Source: Lachnospiraceae bacterium MD308 (lineage in GTDB: Bacteria > Bacillota > Clostridia > Lachnospirales > Lachnospiraceae). Taken from it: 64,000 bases of DNA. Made by a program: the position numbers and the translations under genes. The DNA lies in NCBI GenBank assembly GCA_010206225.2, contig VIQU02000007.1, positions 54,769-118,768 on the forward strand, given 5' to 3'. Under the pieces are notes generated by a model that saw only the letters and a program-made list of their open reading frames with translations, did no database searches and had not been told where the DNA came from. How positions within the stretch are numbered: position 1 is the first letter of the stretch; each line of letters starts with the position of its first letter. Shown here in pieces: positions 25,087-34,609 of the stretch.

Positions 25087-25446
25087 CTATACTCCTAATT
25101 TTTCTTTCCATTCTGCTTCCTTAAAGCCCGGAAGCACAAAATCCTCACTGACTATGACCGGGCGCTTTACCAGCATCCCGTCTGTGGCAAGAAGCGCATA
25201 CACTTCTTCATCGGACATCTCCGCAAGCTTATCCTTAAGACCTAACTCCCGGTATTTCATACCGCTGGTATTAATAAAACGCTTTATTCCAAGACCACTT
25301 TTTTTATGCCACCGGGAAAGCTCCTCCGCCGTAGGATTCTCCTCTGTGATATGACGGGATTCAAAATCAATCCCCTGCTCTCTCAGCCATTTCTCTGCTT
25401 TCTTACATGTACTGCACTTTGGATATTCTACAAACAATATACTCAT
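25087..25446 (-). CDS. ArsC/Spx-family thioredoxin-fold protein
   Basis: 119-residue member of the arsenate-reductase/Spx family. N-terminal redox motif CSTCKKA (CxxC) within FVEYPKCSTCKKAEKWL; then DFESRHITEENPTAEELSRW, LGIKRFINTSGMKYRELGLKDKL and LLATDGMLVKRPVIV, which is the family core (RP loop). The members with CxxC and no RNA-polymerase signature are usually annotated only as ArsC-like. The start is the ATG at 25446 after GAGGGAG; the longer frame to 25485 overlaps the previous gene. It probably forms one unit with the gene at 25466-26602. Confidence 0.88.
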   Translation of the reverse strand: MSILFVEYPKCSTCKKAEKWLREQGIDFESRHITEENPTAEELSRWHKKSGLGIKRFINTSGMKYRELGLKDKLAEMSDEEVYALLATDGMLVKRPVIVSEDFVLPGFKEAEWKEKLGV

Positions 25447-25465
25447 CTTTTTCTCTCCCTCTACA

Positions 25466-26602
25466 TCATGCCAGTATCTGATCAAATGATATTCCTGCCG
25501 AGACGGAAATATCAGAAACCGCTATGCCGCCCGACATATCAGCACCCGCCGCTATGGTATCTATCGGCATCTCCAAAACCGCCGCCGCTGCCGCCCCAAA
25601 GGGTGAATAATCCATGTAGCGTTCTTCCTCATCCCGATTGCGGAACTGTACTGCGTGATTCGCATCCGCAAGATGTCCCTCCATGGCGATCCCCCTGTCT
25701 GATATCTTACGGGCATTGCGCTTTTTCTGAAGCTCCAGCTTAAGCTTCTCCTGCTTTTTCTTCTCTGTCGCTCTCTTCTTCTTTATCTTTGTCAATTCTT
25801 CCTCATTCAGTTTGCGAATCTTGCGGCTGCCTCTGACCAGAGCCTTTTGGATAGAACTGATTGCCGCCCGTGCTTTTGCCGCTTCCTTCTGGCTGCCAAG
25901 GCTTACAACCGTGCGCAGGTTTCCCATGCTGCGTCTCGCATCTCCCATAGCAGCCTGCACCTGGCCTTTGCTTCTAGCCCCTGCCAGCCGTGAATAGATC
26001 CCTGATACGGAAAATGCGGATGCCGACACGGTGATGCGGCTCTTATTCTTCGCATTCTTCATGTCCTCCGTCATCTTCTTCATCTGCTCTATCACACGCT
26101 TTTCTTCGGCATATGGATCGTCCTTTTCCTCCTTGGCCGGATCTTTTGCCACCCACACTTTTACTTCATCTTCCCCGATGTATGCGCCCTGCCCAAGAAT
26201 TCCTTCCGAATCTTTAGAAAGCTGTGTAAGAACCTGTCTGAGAATCGTCTTTCCTTTTTCAAATGATTCCGCATCCTTACTCATCTGTTCAAGCCATTCA
26301 CCCGATATGATCAGATGCTTCCCGGCGCCAAGCCCTGCTGCCATGGATGCAAGATTCTTTTCGTCTATCCCGGTTCCGATCACGATATGAACCTTTGAAA
26401 AATCCTTCTGTAACGTGGCAAGCTCCGTGACGACTGCCTTTTTTAACTCTGTCTGGTCAGGCCACCCTTCGGAAAGAGTAAATTCATCCTTCGGAATATC
26501 CTTTCTGCTGCTTTCAGGCGTCTCTTTCATCTCTGTCTTCGGGGATACCGTCTGGATATTTTTCCCTGTAACCTGCGAAACCGCACTCGTTATCCTGCTC
26601 AT
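25466..26602 (-). CDS. Lachnospiraceae-type hypothetical protein, Lys/Ala-rich
   Basis: 378-residue protein without signal peptide. After a polar head (about 1-50) a conserved-looking alpha/beta domain follows (HIVIGTGIDEKNLASMAAGLGAGKHLIISGEWLEQM, about 70-130). A long basic helical stretch rich in Lys, Glu and Arg comes next (EEELTKIKKKRATEKKKQEKLKLELQKKRNARK). The last 60 residues are Ala/Gly/Ile-rich. Proteins of this type occur in many gut Clostridia, but I cannot name the domain with certainty. The start has AAGGAGG. Function unknown. Confidence 0.65.
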   Translation of the reverse strand: MSRITSAVSQVTGKNIQTVSPKTEMKETPESSRKDIPKDEFTLSEGWPDQTELKKAVVTELATLQKDFSKVHIVIGTGIDEKNLASMAAGLGAGKHLIISGEWLEQMSKDAESFEKGKTILRQVLTQLSKDSEGILGQGAYIGEDEVKVWVAKDPAKEEKDDPYAEEKRVIEQMKKMTEDMKNAKNKSRITVSASAFSVSGIYSRLAGARSKGQVQAAMGDARRSMGNLRTVVSLGSQKEAAKARAAISSIQKALVRGSRKIRKLNEEELTKIKKKRATEKKKQEKLKLELQKKRNARKISDRGIAMEGHLADANHAVQFRNRDEEERYMDYSPFGAAAAAVLEMPIDTIAAGADMSGGIAVSDISVSAGISFDQILA

Positions 26603-26716
26603 CGAACCCCTCCTTATATTACCTTTTAAAAACTATTCCGTTCTTTCTATATAATATATCGTCCGATTTACAGAAAAACTAACCTCCAACGCTTCCCTAA
26701 TCGTTCTAAAACAGCG

Positions 26717-27583
26717 CTAAAAACCGTTCTCATTATCCATGATTACATATGGGTCAGTACGTTCCCCCCCGCCGCCATCCTCGTTCCACGCATGCCGGCG
26801 GGCTGCCTCTGCCTCTATCTCCTTTTTCGCCATCCCCTCAATCTCTGGGGGCGCCTTTTCTACGGTCTCTCCCTTTTCCCAGACTTTTTCCCTCTGATCG
26901 CCTTTCCCTTCCAGATAAATGGCTGAATCCTCACATTCGACAAGCTCTCCCTCCCTATTTTCAACTACCCCGGAGAGCGGATAGATGAACGAACATTTCT
27001 TCATCTGGATCGAACCGCCCCACAGCTCCCTTCTTAATGCTATTTCTCCTGTGTACTTATCTGTAACGCCTTCATTCTGATCAAAATTATCATTCAGGTT
27101 TCCGCTGGAAACTATACTGAATTTTTTGTCTGTTTCTACTGAGATATACAGGTATCCATTCTGAAGCTGATAAAGCTCTGTAACATGCATATCGCCAACC
27201 TTAAGCCGGGTATCAAACAGAGGAACTCTCTGTAACTCCGAACCCATATATGCACCATTCAGACCTTCAAGTACAAATATAAATATTAAAGCAATCGCAA
27301 CCGCCACGCAGACTGTCTGTATCTGCCTCCGAGATATCTGCTTTTTAATATCCTTAATAATAGAAGCTGCTACCTGCCTCATCTTTTCTTCCGACAGAAT
27401 ATTCTCTTTATCTCCTTTCACCTCCGCTTCCAAAAGCCCCTCCTTCAGCGCTTCATAATAATTCTGGCATTCTCCGCACTCTGACAAGTGCTCTTCCACT
27501 AGATCCTTGCTCTCCTCACTGCACACATCATCCACATACAGCGGGAGCAGATCTTTATTCACATTACATGAAATCCTACTCAT
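26717..27583 (-). CDS. Zinc-finger (ZAS) membrane anti-sigma factor
   Basis: 288-residue probable anti-sigma factor of the ECF sigma encoded upstream. The N-terminal ZAS domain carries CNVNKDLLPLYVDDVCSEESKDLVEEHLSECGECQ, with the HxxxCxxC zinc motif at about 32-39. A single transmembrane helix (TVCVAVAIALIFIFVLEGL) spans about 90-108. The extracellular part (TELYQLQNGYLYISVETDKKF...) is of unknown fold and ends in an acidic and Gly-rich tail. The gap to the sigma gene is 71 bp. Confidence 0.82.
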   Translation of the reverse strand: MSRISCNVNKDLLPLYVDDVCSEESKDLVEEHLSECGECQNYYEALKEGLLEAEVKGDKENILSEEKMRQVAASIIKDIKKQISRRQIQTVCVAVAIALIFIFVLEGLNGAYMGSELQRVPLFDTRLKVGDMHVTELYQLQNGYLYISVETDKKFSIVSSGNLNDNFDQNEGVTDKYTGEIALRRELWGGSIQMKKCSFIYPLSGVVENREGELVECEDSAIYLEGKGDQREKVWEKGETVEKAPPEIEGMAKKEIEAEAARRHAWNEDGGGGERTDPYVIMDNENGF

Positions 27584-27654
27584 AAGATACCTCCTTCAAA
27601 ATCAATCTATGTGTCATATCTGCCTACAGACCGTTCCACTCAAAAACACCTCCC

Positions 27655-28143
27655 TTAAGGTTTTATCATACTGCGGATCTGAAGCTTTGCCCGGTGGTAC
27701 GTAACTCTCGCCCAGCTCTCGCTCTTTTCAAATATGTCCGCAATCTCTCTGAAGCTCAACTCACCCAGCGTCCGCAGGCTGAACACTTCTTTATACGGCT
27801 CTTCCAGACAATGAAGCGCTTTATAGATAGAGATCACCTCTTCCCTGCGGACAACGAAAGACTCTGCGTCCTCTGCCTTTGACGGCCCATCTGCCAGCTT
27901 CTCCTCCACAGATCGAAAACGCTTCTTTCGTCTTGCATCATCGATGTAAAGATTCTTCGCGATCTGACACAGCCATGTTTTAACAGAGCAGTCTCCCTTG
28001 AAATGTTTGATCTCCTTTAACGCCTTGAAAAATGTTTCCTGGGTGATGTCCTCAGCAACCGCCGGATTTCCGCTCATGGTAAGCACGAAAAAATATACGT
28101 CTTTAAAAAATCTGTCGTATATGTCTTCAAAATCTATCTTCAC
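27655..28143 (-). CDS. ECF RNA polymerase sigma factor
   Basis: 162-residue sigma-70 family factor. Region 2: FEDIYDRFFKDVYFFVLTMSGN, AEDITQETFFKALKEI, VKTWLCQIAKNLYIDDARRKKR. Region 4: LHCLEEPYKEVFSLRTLGELSFREIADIFEKSESWARVTYHRAKLQI. It resembles the SigW/YlaC-like group paired with ZAS anti-sigma factors. It is the first gene of the two-gene unit with the downstream anti-sigma factor. Confidence 0.92.
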   Translation of the reverse strand: MKIDFEDIYDRFFKDVYFFVLTMSGNPAVAEDITQETFFKALKEIKHFKGDCSVKTWLCQIAKNLYIDDARRKKRFRSVEEKLADGPSKAEDAESFVVRREEVISIYKALHCLEEPYKEVFSLRTLGELSFREIADIFEKSESWARVTYHRAKLQIRSMIKP

Positions 28144-28285
28144 TTCACCACCCCTTTCCCTGTCAGCATATTATTTTGCCTATATTAGCAGTATCATACA
28201 CGAATACTTCTAAAAATAATTCCTTCTGGTTTCATTTACCCATTAGACGAATAACATTCAGATTCGTTACAAAGATTTTCATTTT

Positions 28286-28320
28286 TCAAAAAACAGGAGC
28301 AGGAAAATCATCCTGCTCCC
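28286..28320 (-). terminator. Terminator of the amino-acid permease gene
   Basis: GGAGCAGGA and TCCTGCTCC (28296-28304 with 28311-28319) form a perfect 9-bp stem; on the minus strand it is followed by TGTTTTTTG. It lies 50-80 bp past the permease stop. Confidence 0.88.
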
Positions 28321-28366
28321 GATTCTTACTCCAAATATTAAATACCATAAAACATTTTGCGACATT

Positions 28367-30457
28367 CTATAAGTCTTCCTGAACGGTTTCCTTATCTGCT
28401 GCTTCTCCTTTTTCCAAAGCCTCCTGCCTGCAAAGCTCTTCAAAGTCATGAATCGCATCCTCCGATCCCATCATCCAGAGAGTATCCCCCGCCTCGATGA
28501 TCGTGCTGGCAGTAGGAAGCTCCAGTATCTTGCTGTAAGGTGTTTTTAAACCTACGATCAGGCAATGATAACGGTCCTGAATCCTCGACTCCCGGATCAG
28601 CTTATCACAGAATGAGTCCGTAGGCAGCACCTGATACTCGATACAGCTAAGCGGTGATTGCTTCTCCGTATCTCCGTAACCCAGAAAATCCTTAAGCGAT
28701 CCTATAGAATACTTCGCTCCCACATCCTGATAATCCCGGAAACGGTCAAGCGCTTTCGCAACACCGACCGCAAATACACGGTCGCCGGCAAATACATGCG
28801 TGCTTCCTCCCGGCACAAGGATGATCTCAGTCTTTCTCTCGATTTTAATAATAAACACATTCTGTCTGCGCCCCCAGTAAAGCTCCAGAAGAGTCTTGCC
28901 CGCATAATCGGCATCCTTTGGAACGATGAAAGACATAACTTTATAATCATCTTCAAAGCTATCCACAAACCCCGGCATACTGATAGTCGCATTCGATTCA
29001 GACATACTGGCAAAAAGGAATGTTGCCCGGGTAAGAGTGGAATACCGCTTTCTGGCACGGTAATCCATCAGATAAAGGGTTACTCCCGCAATCATCCATG
29101 CCGCAAATATCAAAGCCGCCGCGCCGCCCATGAAGACCGGCTGTCCCGGCACGAACAACAGGATAAATAATCCTGTCATACAGACTGCCGCAAACCATGC
29201 CATAGACAGTCCGCCCGGAATCTTATACGGCCGTTTTAACGCCGGTTCTTTTTTCCGGAGAATGATCAATGAAAATGCCGTGATCATCCAGCTTGCAACA
29301 TAACCTGCAGCCGAGAAGCTGGTCAGCGCGCCGATCAGTCCGCTTCCTAAAAATGGTCCGATCAATGATGCGACCAGACTGACCTTCAGGGCATTTACCG
29401 GTGTCTTATAGACCGGATGCTGTTTTGACAGGCTGAAAGGCACAATACTTACTCTCGCCATCGCCATAAGGATCTGGGAGGATGCCATCATAAAACCATT
29501 CCAGGTAGTCAAAAGACCGCAGACCGCCCCCAGCAAGATCAACACATACAGAACATTTCCAAGCCCGCCCGGGTAAAGCTCTCTGAACATGAGCGCCGCA
29601 GAAGGATTGGAAAATTTTATGAAACTTTTCCACGGAAGAGCGCCGCCTAATGTAAACAGCAAGAGCGCATAAAACAGACAGGATAGAACCACCGTCACAA
29701 CCACGGTCTTCCCCACTCCTTTTGTATCGCCGCCGGCGCTTTCAATCCCTTGCGGAATCGTCTCAAATCCTGCAAGAAAGAATGGAACCGACGCAAGGAT
29801 CGAAGCCATACCTCCAATAAAAGAGCTGTGCGTTCCTATCCCCGTATTTTCATAAAACGGCATAAGATTTCCGATATCAAATTTGATCACCGCGCAGATC
29901 ATCGCCAGGATACCAGCGCCTACTAACGCCATGCAAAGAATCTTTTGCAGAGATGCCGATGATGCGACTCCTTTTCTGTTAATACAATAGAGCAGAATAG
30001 AGATCACCGTTCCAAGTATGATATGACCCACATAAATATCCGCCCCTGCCAGTGTATAAAGCGGCGTTCCTGCTTTCAGCACTGGGAAAACAATACTTAA
30101 GATATCCACGACATAGATAGCTTCCCAAGGAATGATCGTGATAAACGCTCCGAATGCCGCCCACCCGGAAAGAAAGGCGATACGGTCACCAAACGCCCGG
30201 AATGCATAAGCCATGCCGCCGCCGGATACCGGGAGCATAGTACATAATTCACAGTAGCACAGTGCGATCGGAACCATGAGAATCATCGCCACCATATAGC
30301 CTGCTGCCGCAGGCAGGGGACCTCCGCTGCTGTTCATCCAGCTATTGATCGAAACTGCCCAGCCGACACCTACGATCGCGCCAAAACCAATGCAGAAAAA
30401 ATCAAGCGCGGATACTCCTTTCTTTTGTTCTGTTTTCTGTTCTATCCTTTGCTCCAT
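28367..30457 (-). CDS. APC-family amino-acid permease with TrkA-C (RCK_C) domains
   Basis: 696-residue secondary transporter. Residues 15-470 carry about 12 transmembrane helices with the APC opening LDFFCIGFGAIVGVGWAVSI and GGGMAYAFRAFGDRIAFLSGWAAF. The cytoplasmic C-terminus holds two TrkA-C-like domains. The first (about 490-560) is FEDDYKVMSFIVPKDADYAGKTLLELYWGRRQNVFIIKIER...AGDRVFAVG. The second (about 600-680) is SFCDKLIRESRIQDRYHCLIVGLKT...AGDTLWMMG. Such domains bind small ligands, for example cyclic di-AMP in other transporters, so regulated uptake is plausible. The substrate is not predictable. Confidence 0.88.
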   Translation of the reverse strand: MEQRIEQKTEQKKGVSALDFFCIGFGAIVGVGWAVSINSWMNSSGGPLPAAAGYMVAMILMVPIALCYCELCTMLPVSGGGMAYAFRAFGDRIAFLSGWAAFGAFITIIPWEAIYVVDILSIVFPVLKAGTPLYTLAGADIYVGHIILGTVISILLYCINRKGVASSASLQKILCMALVGAGILAMICAVIKFDIGNLMPFYENTGIGTHSSFIGGMASILASVPFFLAGFETIPQGIESAGGDTKGVGKTVVVTVVLSCLFYALLLFTLGGALPWKSFIKFSNPSAALMFRELYPGGLGNVLYVLILLGAVCGLLTTWNGFMMASSQILMAMARVSIVPFSLSKQHPVYKTPVNALKVSLVASLIGPFLGSGLIGALTSFSAAGYVASWMITAFSLIILRKKEPALKRPYKIPGGLSMAWFAAVCMTGLFILLFVPGQPVFMGGAAALIFAAWMIAGVTLYLMDYRARKRYSTLTRATFLFASMSESNATISMPGFVDSFEDDYKVMSFIVPKDADYAGKTLLELYWGRRQNVFIIKIERKTEIILVPGGSTHVFAGDRVFAVGVAKALDRFRDYQDVGAKYSIGSLKDFLGYGDTEKQSPLSCIEYQVLPTDSFCDKLIRESRIQDRYHCLIVGLKTPYSKILELPTASTIIEAGDTLWMMGSEDAIHDFEELCRQEALEKGEAADKETVQEDL

Positions 30458-30581
30458 GTTTTCATTCCTCTCCGATCATATACGATCATATTCATATTAA
30501 TCAGTATATCCCCTGAAATATCATGATGCAATACAAATATATTGAAAAATATCTACTCATATAAGAATTTTTCCGGTAGCT

Positions 30582-30803
30582 TCACTTTGAAATCTTCAGC
30601 AAGATCACCGTATCAAAATGCAATGTCATTGGTTCGTCCCTTGTCTCTACTTCCAAGCGCACAAAGCGGAAAGTCCGAAACCAGAACGGTACGTATTTTT
30701 CCCGATAAAGAAATGGAATCACACGCTCACTGAGATTCCCAGGACTGAATTCAGCGATAAGCTGTGTGTCATAAACCACATTTAAAAAGCATCCGCAATA
30801 CAA
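30582..30803 (-). pseudogene. Fragment resembling GH78 alpha-L-rhamnosidase
   Basis: A 73-codon open stretch whose centre, VPFWFRTFRFVRLEVETRDEPMTL, resembles the conserved FR-Y/F-RFVRLE strand of GH78 alpha-L-rhamnosidases. Nothing else of that about 900-residue enzyme is present, so it is a relic. The rest of the 30470-30905 gap contains no gene and a probable promoter (TATACT near 30877) for the following plus-strand remnant. Confidence 0.35.
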
Positions 30804-30905
30804 TGATGCACCTCTGCATATATGACAGGATATTTAAACGAAATATCATTTCTGTTGTGATTCAGCGCTTTTTTGTGTATACTTGTAAAAAGGGGAGGTA
30901 TTCAT

Positions 30906-32263
30906 ATGGGCAGTTTCTTGAATCCGGGAAATGAGAGTATGCAAAACACCTGAATCAATATAATGTTCTGTTTTTGAATATGCAGGAATTTTTAAGTCGT
31001 ACAAACTCTATGAAAGAAATGCTGACATTACTAAAAAGCAGAGCAGTCCATGAAATGCTACGGGAATATCCGCAAGCAGATTATTATGACAAACAGGATT
31101 TAATTGGATGTATGCAAGATCTATACAGCGAGACTAAGATTCCATTTATCCTTGTCATTGATGAATGGGACTGCATCTTCCGGGAATATAAATCAGAAAC
31201 CGAAGCCCAAAAGATGTACCTTGATTTTCTGCGTGATCTTCTAAAAGACAAAGGATATATCTCATTATGCTATATGACCGGAATCCTTCCGATTAAAAAA
31301 TACGGAACTCACAGCGCTTTGAATATGTTCGATGAATTCTCCATGACCTTTCAGGGAGCTTTGGCACAGTATGTGGGCTTCACGGAATCTGAAGTCAAAG
31401 ATTTGTGCGAACGGTACGATATGGATTTTGAAGAGACAAAAAAATGGTACGATGGCTATTATCTGGAAGATGTAGGTTCTATCTATAATCCCCGCTCCGT
31501 AGTCAGCGCCATGCGTTTTAAAAAATTCCAGTACTACTGGAACCAGACAGAAACCTTCGAAGCTCTTCGTTCATACATCGACATGAATTTTGAAGGTCTG
31601 AAAGATGCTGTCATCGATATGATGAACGGCAAAAACGGCATAACTGTTAACACCCGCAGCTTTACGAACGATATGGTAACTTTCCATTCCAAAGATGATG
31701 TATTGACACTGCTTGTGCATTTAGGATATTTGGGATACCGCAGCGATACAGAAAAAGTATTTATTCCAAACCATGAGATATTGAATGAATACGTTACCTC
31801 CATCAGCAATTCTGACTGGGGTGAAGTGTCAAAGGCTCTGAAAAATTCTCACACAGCATTAGAAGCCGTCTGGAGCTGTAATGAAGCCTTAGTTGCAAAA
31901 GCGGCGGAAGAAGCCCATTATGAAAGCCCATATTTACAGTATAATGATGAGAACGCACTCAGTTATACAATCTCACTGGCATTTTATGTGGCCCACAATT
32001 ACTATACTATGATCAAGGAATTGCCAACCGGAAAAGGACGAGCGGATATTATATATCTGCCAAGGAAACAATTCTCTGATAAACCAGCGCTTTTAATAGA
32101 ATTAAAGTGGAGTAAGACGACCGAGAGCGCTCTGGAACAGATAAAAGAAAAATGTTATCCAAAAGCCCTAAAAGATTACAGTGGAAATATTCTTTTGGTC
32201 GGAATCAATTATGATGAAAGAACAAAGGAACATAGCTGCAAGATTGAGCCATATTCCTTATAA
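30906..32263 (+). pseudogene. AAA-ATPase-like / PD-(D/E)XK protein (DUF1703), P-loop deleted
   Basis: Family of proteins with an N-terminal AAA-ATPase-like domain (PF09820) and a C-terminal PD-(D/E)XK nuclease-like domain (PF08011). The native start is at 30906 (MGSFLNPGNESMQ after GGGGAGG), but the frame stops at once. Coding resumes in another frame with KHLNQYNVLFLNMQEFLS. About 100 residues including the Walker A loop are missing. Walker B (PFILVIDEWDCIF), FDEFSMTFQGALAQYVGFTE, KWYDGYY and YNPRSVV remain. So do the nuclease residues (RADIIYLP, PALLIELKW). The surviving 429-codon frame from 30974 may still be translated. Confidence 0.75.
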
Positions 32264-32324
32264 AAATCAGTTAAAGCCGATATCACATCCGAAATACACA
32301 TGTCACAATCTTTTATAAAGTATT

Positions 32325-32525
32325 TCATGATGGCTGACATGTCAAATGTTCAATCTGCTCTATCGTATCCATAAGCTCCTTCTGCAGCTCTTCCTGCACC
32401 TGCGCATTGTGCAGCTCCATCGCTAACCGTATCTGCATATTCAGTGAACATTGCTGCTCTTTCAAAATAGTAAATCTCGTCTTTCTAACATCGGATGACG
32501 ATTCTGATGTATGTTGATTTCCCAT
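32325..32525 (-). CDS. Small hypothetical protein
   Basis: 66 residues, helical and Gln/Glu-rich (ILKEQQCSLNMQIRLAMELHNAQVQEELQKELMDTIEQIEHL), probably a short coiled coil. AGAGGGG lies about 10 nt before the start. It sits alone in the 450-bp gap between the broken ATPase gene and the response regulator, on the opposite strand to both. No family recognised. Confidence 0.4.
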   Translation of the reverse strand: MGNQHTSESSSDVRKTRFTILKEQQCSLNMQIRLAMELHNAQVQEELQKELMDTIEQIEHLTCQPS

Positions 32526-32714
32526 ATTAGACTGCCCCTCTGATTTTTTACTAACTTCTGATGGTCAACATCATAGTCCAAAAAGTTAAACTCAATTTAA
32601 ACTATATCAGGCATTCTGTGAAAAAACTGTTAAATCAAAAAGGGAGATCTCTTCTTCCTGCATTTCTGTGTTATGATACCAATGTATTCACTGATCAAAC
32701 GAGGAGGTGCTTTG

Positions 32715-33398
32715 ATGTTCCAGCTTCTGATTGTTGATGATGATAAAAACACCCGCCGGTTTTTGCGGGCAGTGCTTACTCATGCCGGATACAAGGTGCT
32801 TACCGCCGATTGTGCCAGAGAAGCGCTTGACATTATGGAAATTTCGAAGATAGATTTAATGATACTTGATATCATGCTGCCCGGAATGGACGGATATGCA
32901 TTTTCGAAAATGCTGAGAGACTGCAATAATGATATTCCTATCCTTATGCTTTCTGCGAGGCGTTTACCGCAGGATGTTAAAAAAGGGTTCCTCTCCGGCA
33001 CGGATGATTATATGACAAAGCCAGTTGACGAGGAAGAGTTGATTCTTCGCATCCGCGCTCTTTTAAGACGTTCCAGGATTGTTTCGGAGCGAAGCCTTAC
33101 TGTAGGCAACACTATTTTAAACTACGACACTCTATCCGTAAAATCCGGTTCCTGCGAACAGATACTGCCTCAGAAAGAATTTTATCTGCTGTACAAGCTT
33201 TTATCTTACCCGAATCAGATTTTCACAAGGATACAATTAATGGAAGATATCTGGGGACCTTCCTCTGATTCTACAGACGCGACTGTCAGTGTGCATATCA
33301 ACCGTCTGCGGAATCGCTTTGAAGATTGCCCGGATTTCTCGATCGTCACAATCCGCGGGTTAGGATATAAAGCCCAGATTACGGAGGATATGCTATGA
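32715..33398 (+). CDS. OmpR-family response regulator
   Basis: 227-residue response regulator. Receiver domain (1-115): FQLLIVDDDKNTRRFLRAVLTHAG, phospho-acceptor Asp in LMILDIMLPGMDGYAFS, LSARR and Lys in DYMTKPVDEEELILRIRALLRR. The winged-helix domain (130-225) shows LPQKEFYLLYKLLSYPNQIFTRIQLMEDIWG, DATVSVHINRLRNRF and VTIRGLGYKA. The ATG at 32715 follows GAGGAGG by 7 nt and is preferred over the longer frame from 32673. The kinase gene overlaps its stop by 4 bp but is internally deleted, so this regulator is probably orphaned. Confidence 0.93.
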   Translation: MFQLLIVDDDKNTRRFLRAVLTHAGYKVLTADCAREALDIMEISKIDLMILDIMLPGMDGYAFSKMLRDCNNDIPILMLSARRLPQDVKKGFLSGTDDYMTKPVDEEELILRIRALLRRSRIVSERSLTVGNTILNYDTLSVKSGSCEQILPQKEFYLLYKLLSYPNQIFTRIQLMEDIWGPSSDSTDATVSVHINRLRNRFEDCPDFSIVTIRGLGYKAQITEDML

Positions 33399-34157
33399 AA
33401 AAAAAGACAGGATTTCCAACTAATATTGTGTTTATCAGTACCGTTATCATCTTTATTCTTCTTACCTTAACCATGTTTATCAGCAATACTGTTATAATAT
33501 TTCTGTCAAAGCACGGATTTATGATCGGTCCTCCGGAAAGATCTCTGATGCCCTTTCTGGTGCAGACTGGTATCATCAGCATTCTTACCGGGACTATTCT
33601 CACCCTTTGTATCGGACATCTTCCCCTGCGTCCTATCAATACTCTCATACAGGCAATCCATGCCGTATCCCAGAGAAATTTCCAGACAAAGATAAACTTA
33701 GAACGTCCGCAGGAATTTCGTGAGCTTTCGCGCTGCTTTAATCAGATGACAGAGGAACTAGCCGGGATGGAGATTCTGCGCTCGGATTTTATCAATAACT
33801 TCTCACACGAATTTAAAACACCTATTGTCTCTATCCTTGGATTTGCGAGACTATTAAAAAAAGGGAATCTCACCCGCCAAAAGTAAGATTTATCTGTCAC
33901 TGGAAAATGATGGAGAGCTCGTTAAAATTACTATAAAAGACTATGGGATCGGAATGGATGAAAAAACACAGCATAATATCTTTGACAGATTCTATCAGGG
34001 CGATAACTCCCGCTCCCTGGAAGGAAATGGTCTGGGGCTTCCTCTGGTAAAAAAAATCATAGAACTTCATCACGGAACGATCACTGTCACAAGCCATCCC
34101 GGAGAAGGGAGCGCTTTTATTGTCACGCTCCCATCTTCAACAGGCTTCAAATACTAA
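33395..34157 (+). pseudogene. Sensor histidine kinase with internal deletion
   Basis: Partner kinase of the OmpR-type regulator, broken. The first 163 codons (MKKKTGFPTNIVFISTVII...) hold two transmembrane helices, a HAMP-like segment (LRPINTLIQAIHAVSQRNFQTKIN) and the H box FINNFSHEFKTPIVSILGFARLL, then run into a stop at 33884. Homology resumes in another frame at about 33893 with KIYLSLENDGELVKITIKDYGIGMDEKTQHNIFDRFYQGD and the G2 box GNGLGLPLVKKIIELHHG. About 100 residues containing the rest of the dimerisation domain and the N box are missing. Both halves are otherwise undamaged, suggesting a recent event. Confidence 0.88.
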
Positions 34158-34609
34158 TCAATTATCTTTTCAAATGCAATATCCCCGCGGATATATTCAT
34201 AATTATCAAGCTTGATTTCTTTAAATCCGAACTTTTCATAGATATGTAGCGCAGCGCTAAGCTTGCTGTTAGACAGAATAAACAGCCTTGATGCTCCATG
34301 CCCGATCGCCCACTGCATTGCCGCTTCAAAAACCGCGCTCCCGCAACCTTTGTGGGGGCGATGCTTATTAGAGGCAAGTTTGCAGATCTCCCATGTTCCT
34401 TCCTGCATATATTTTGCCATGCAGACTGCAAGCACCTCATCCTCTTCAATAGCGAAATATATCATCGCCCCATTTTTTATATCCTCTTCAATATTTTCAA
34501 ATGTTTCCTTATCCTCTTTTTCCAGAAAACCAAAATTATCAACGATCCAGTCTGTATTGTATTCTATAAATTTATCCTTATATTTTGAATCATATGGTAT
34601 AACCTTCAT
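34154..34609 (-). CDS. GNAT family N-acetyltransferase
   Basis: 151-residue acetyltransferase: MKVIPYDSKYKDKFIEYNTDWI, ALEEDEVLAVCMAKYM-like core, TWEICKLASNKHRPHKGCGSAVFEAAMQWAIGHGASRLFILSNSKLSAALHIYEKFGFKEI. This matches the group of small GNATs commonly fused or coupled to MarR regulators. The start codon overlaps the MarR stop (ATGA), so the two form an operon and the enzyme is likely controlled by that regulator. Confidence 0.87.
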   Translation of the reverse strand: MKVIPYDSKYKDKFIEYNTDWIVDNFGFLEKEDKETFENIEEDIKNGAMIYFAIEEDEVLAVCMAKYMQEGTWEICKLASNKHRPHKGCGSAVFEAAMQWAIGHGASRLFILSNSKLSAALHIYEKFGFKEIKLDNYEYIRGDIAFEKIID

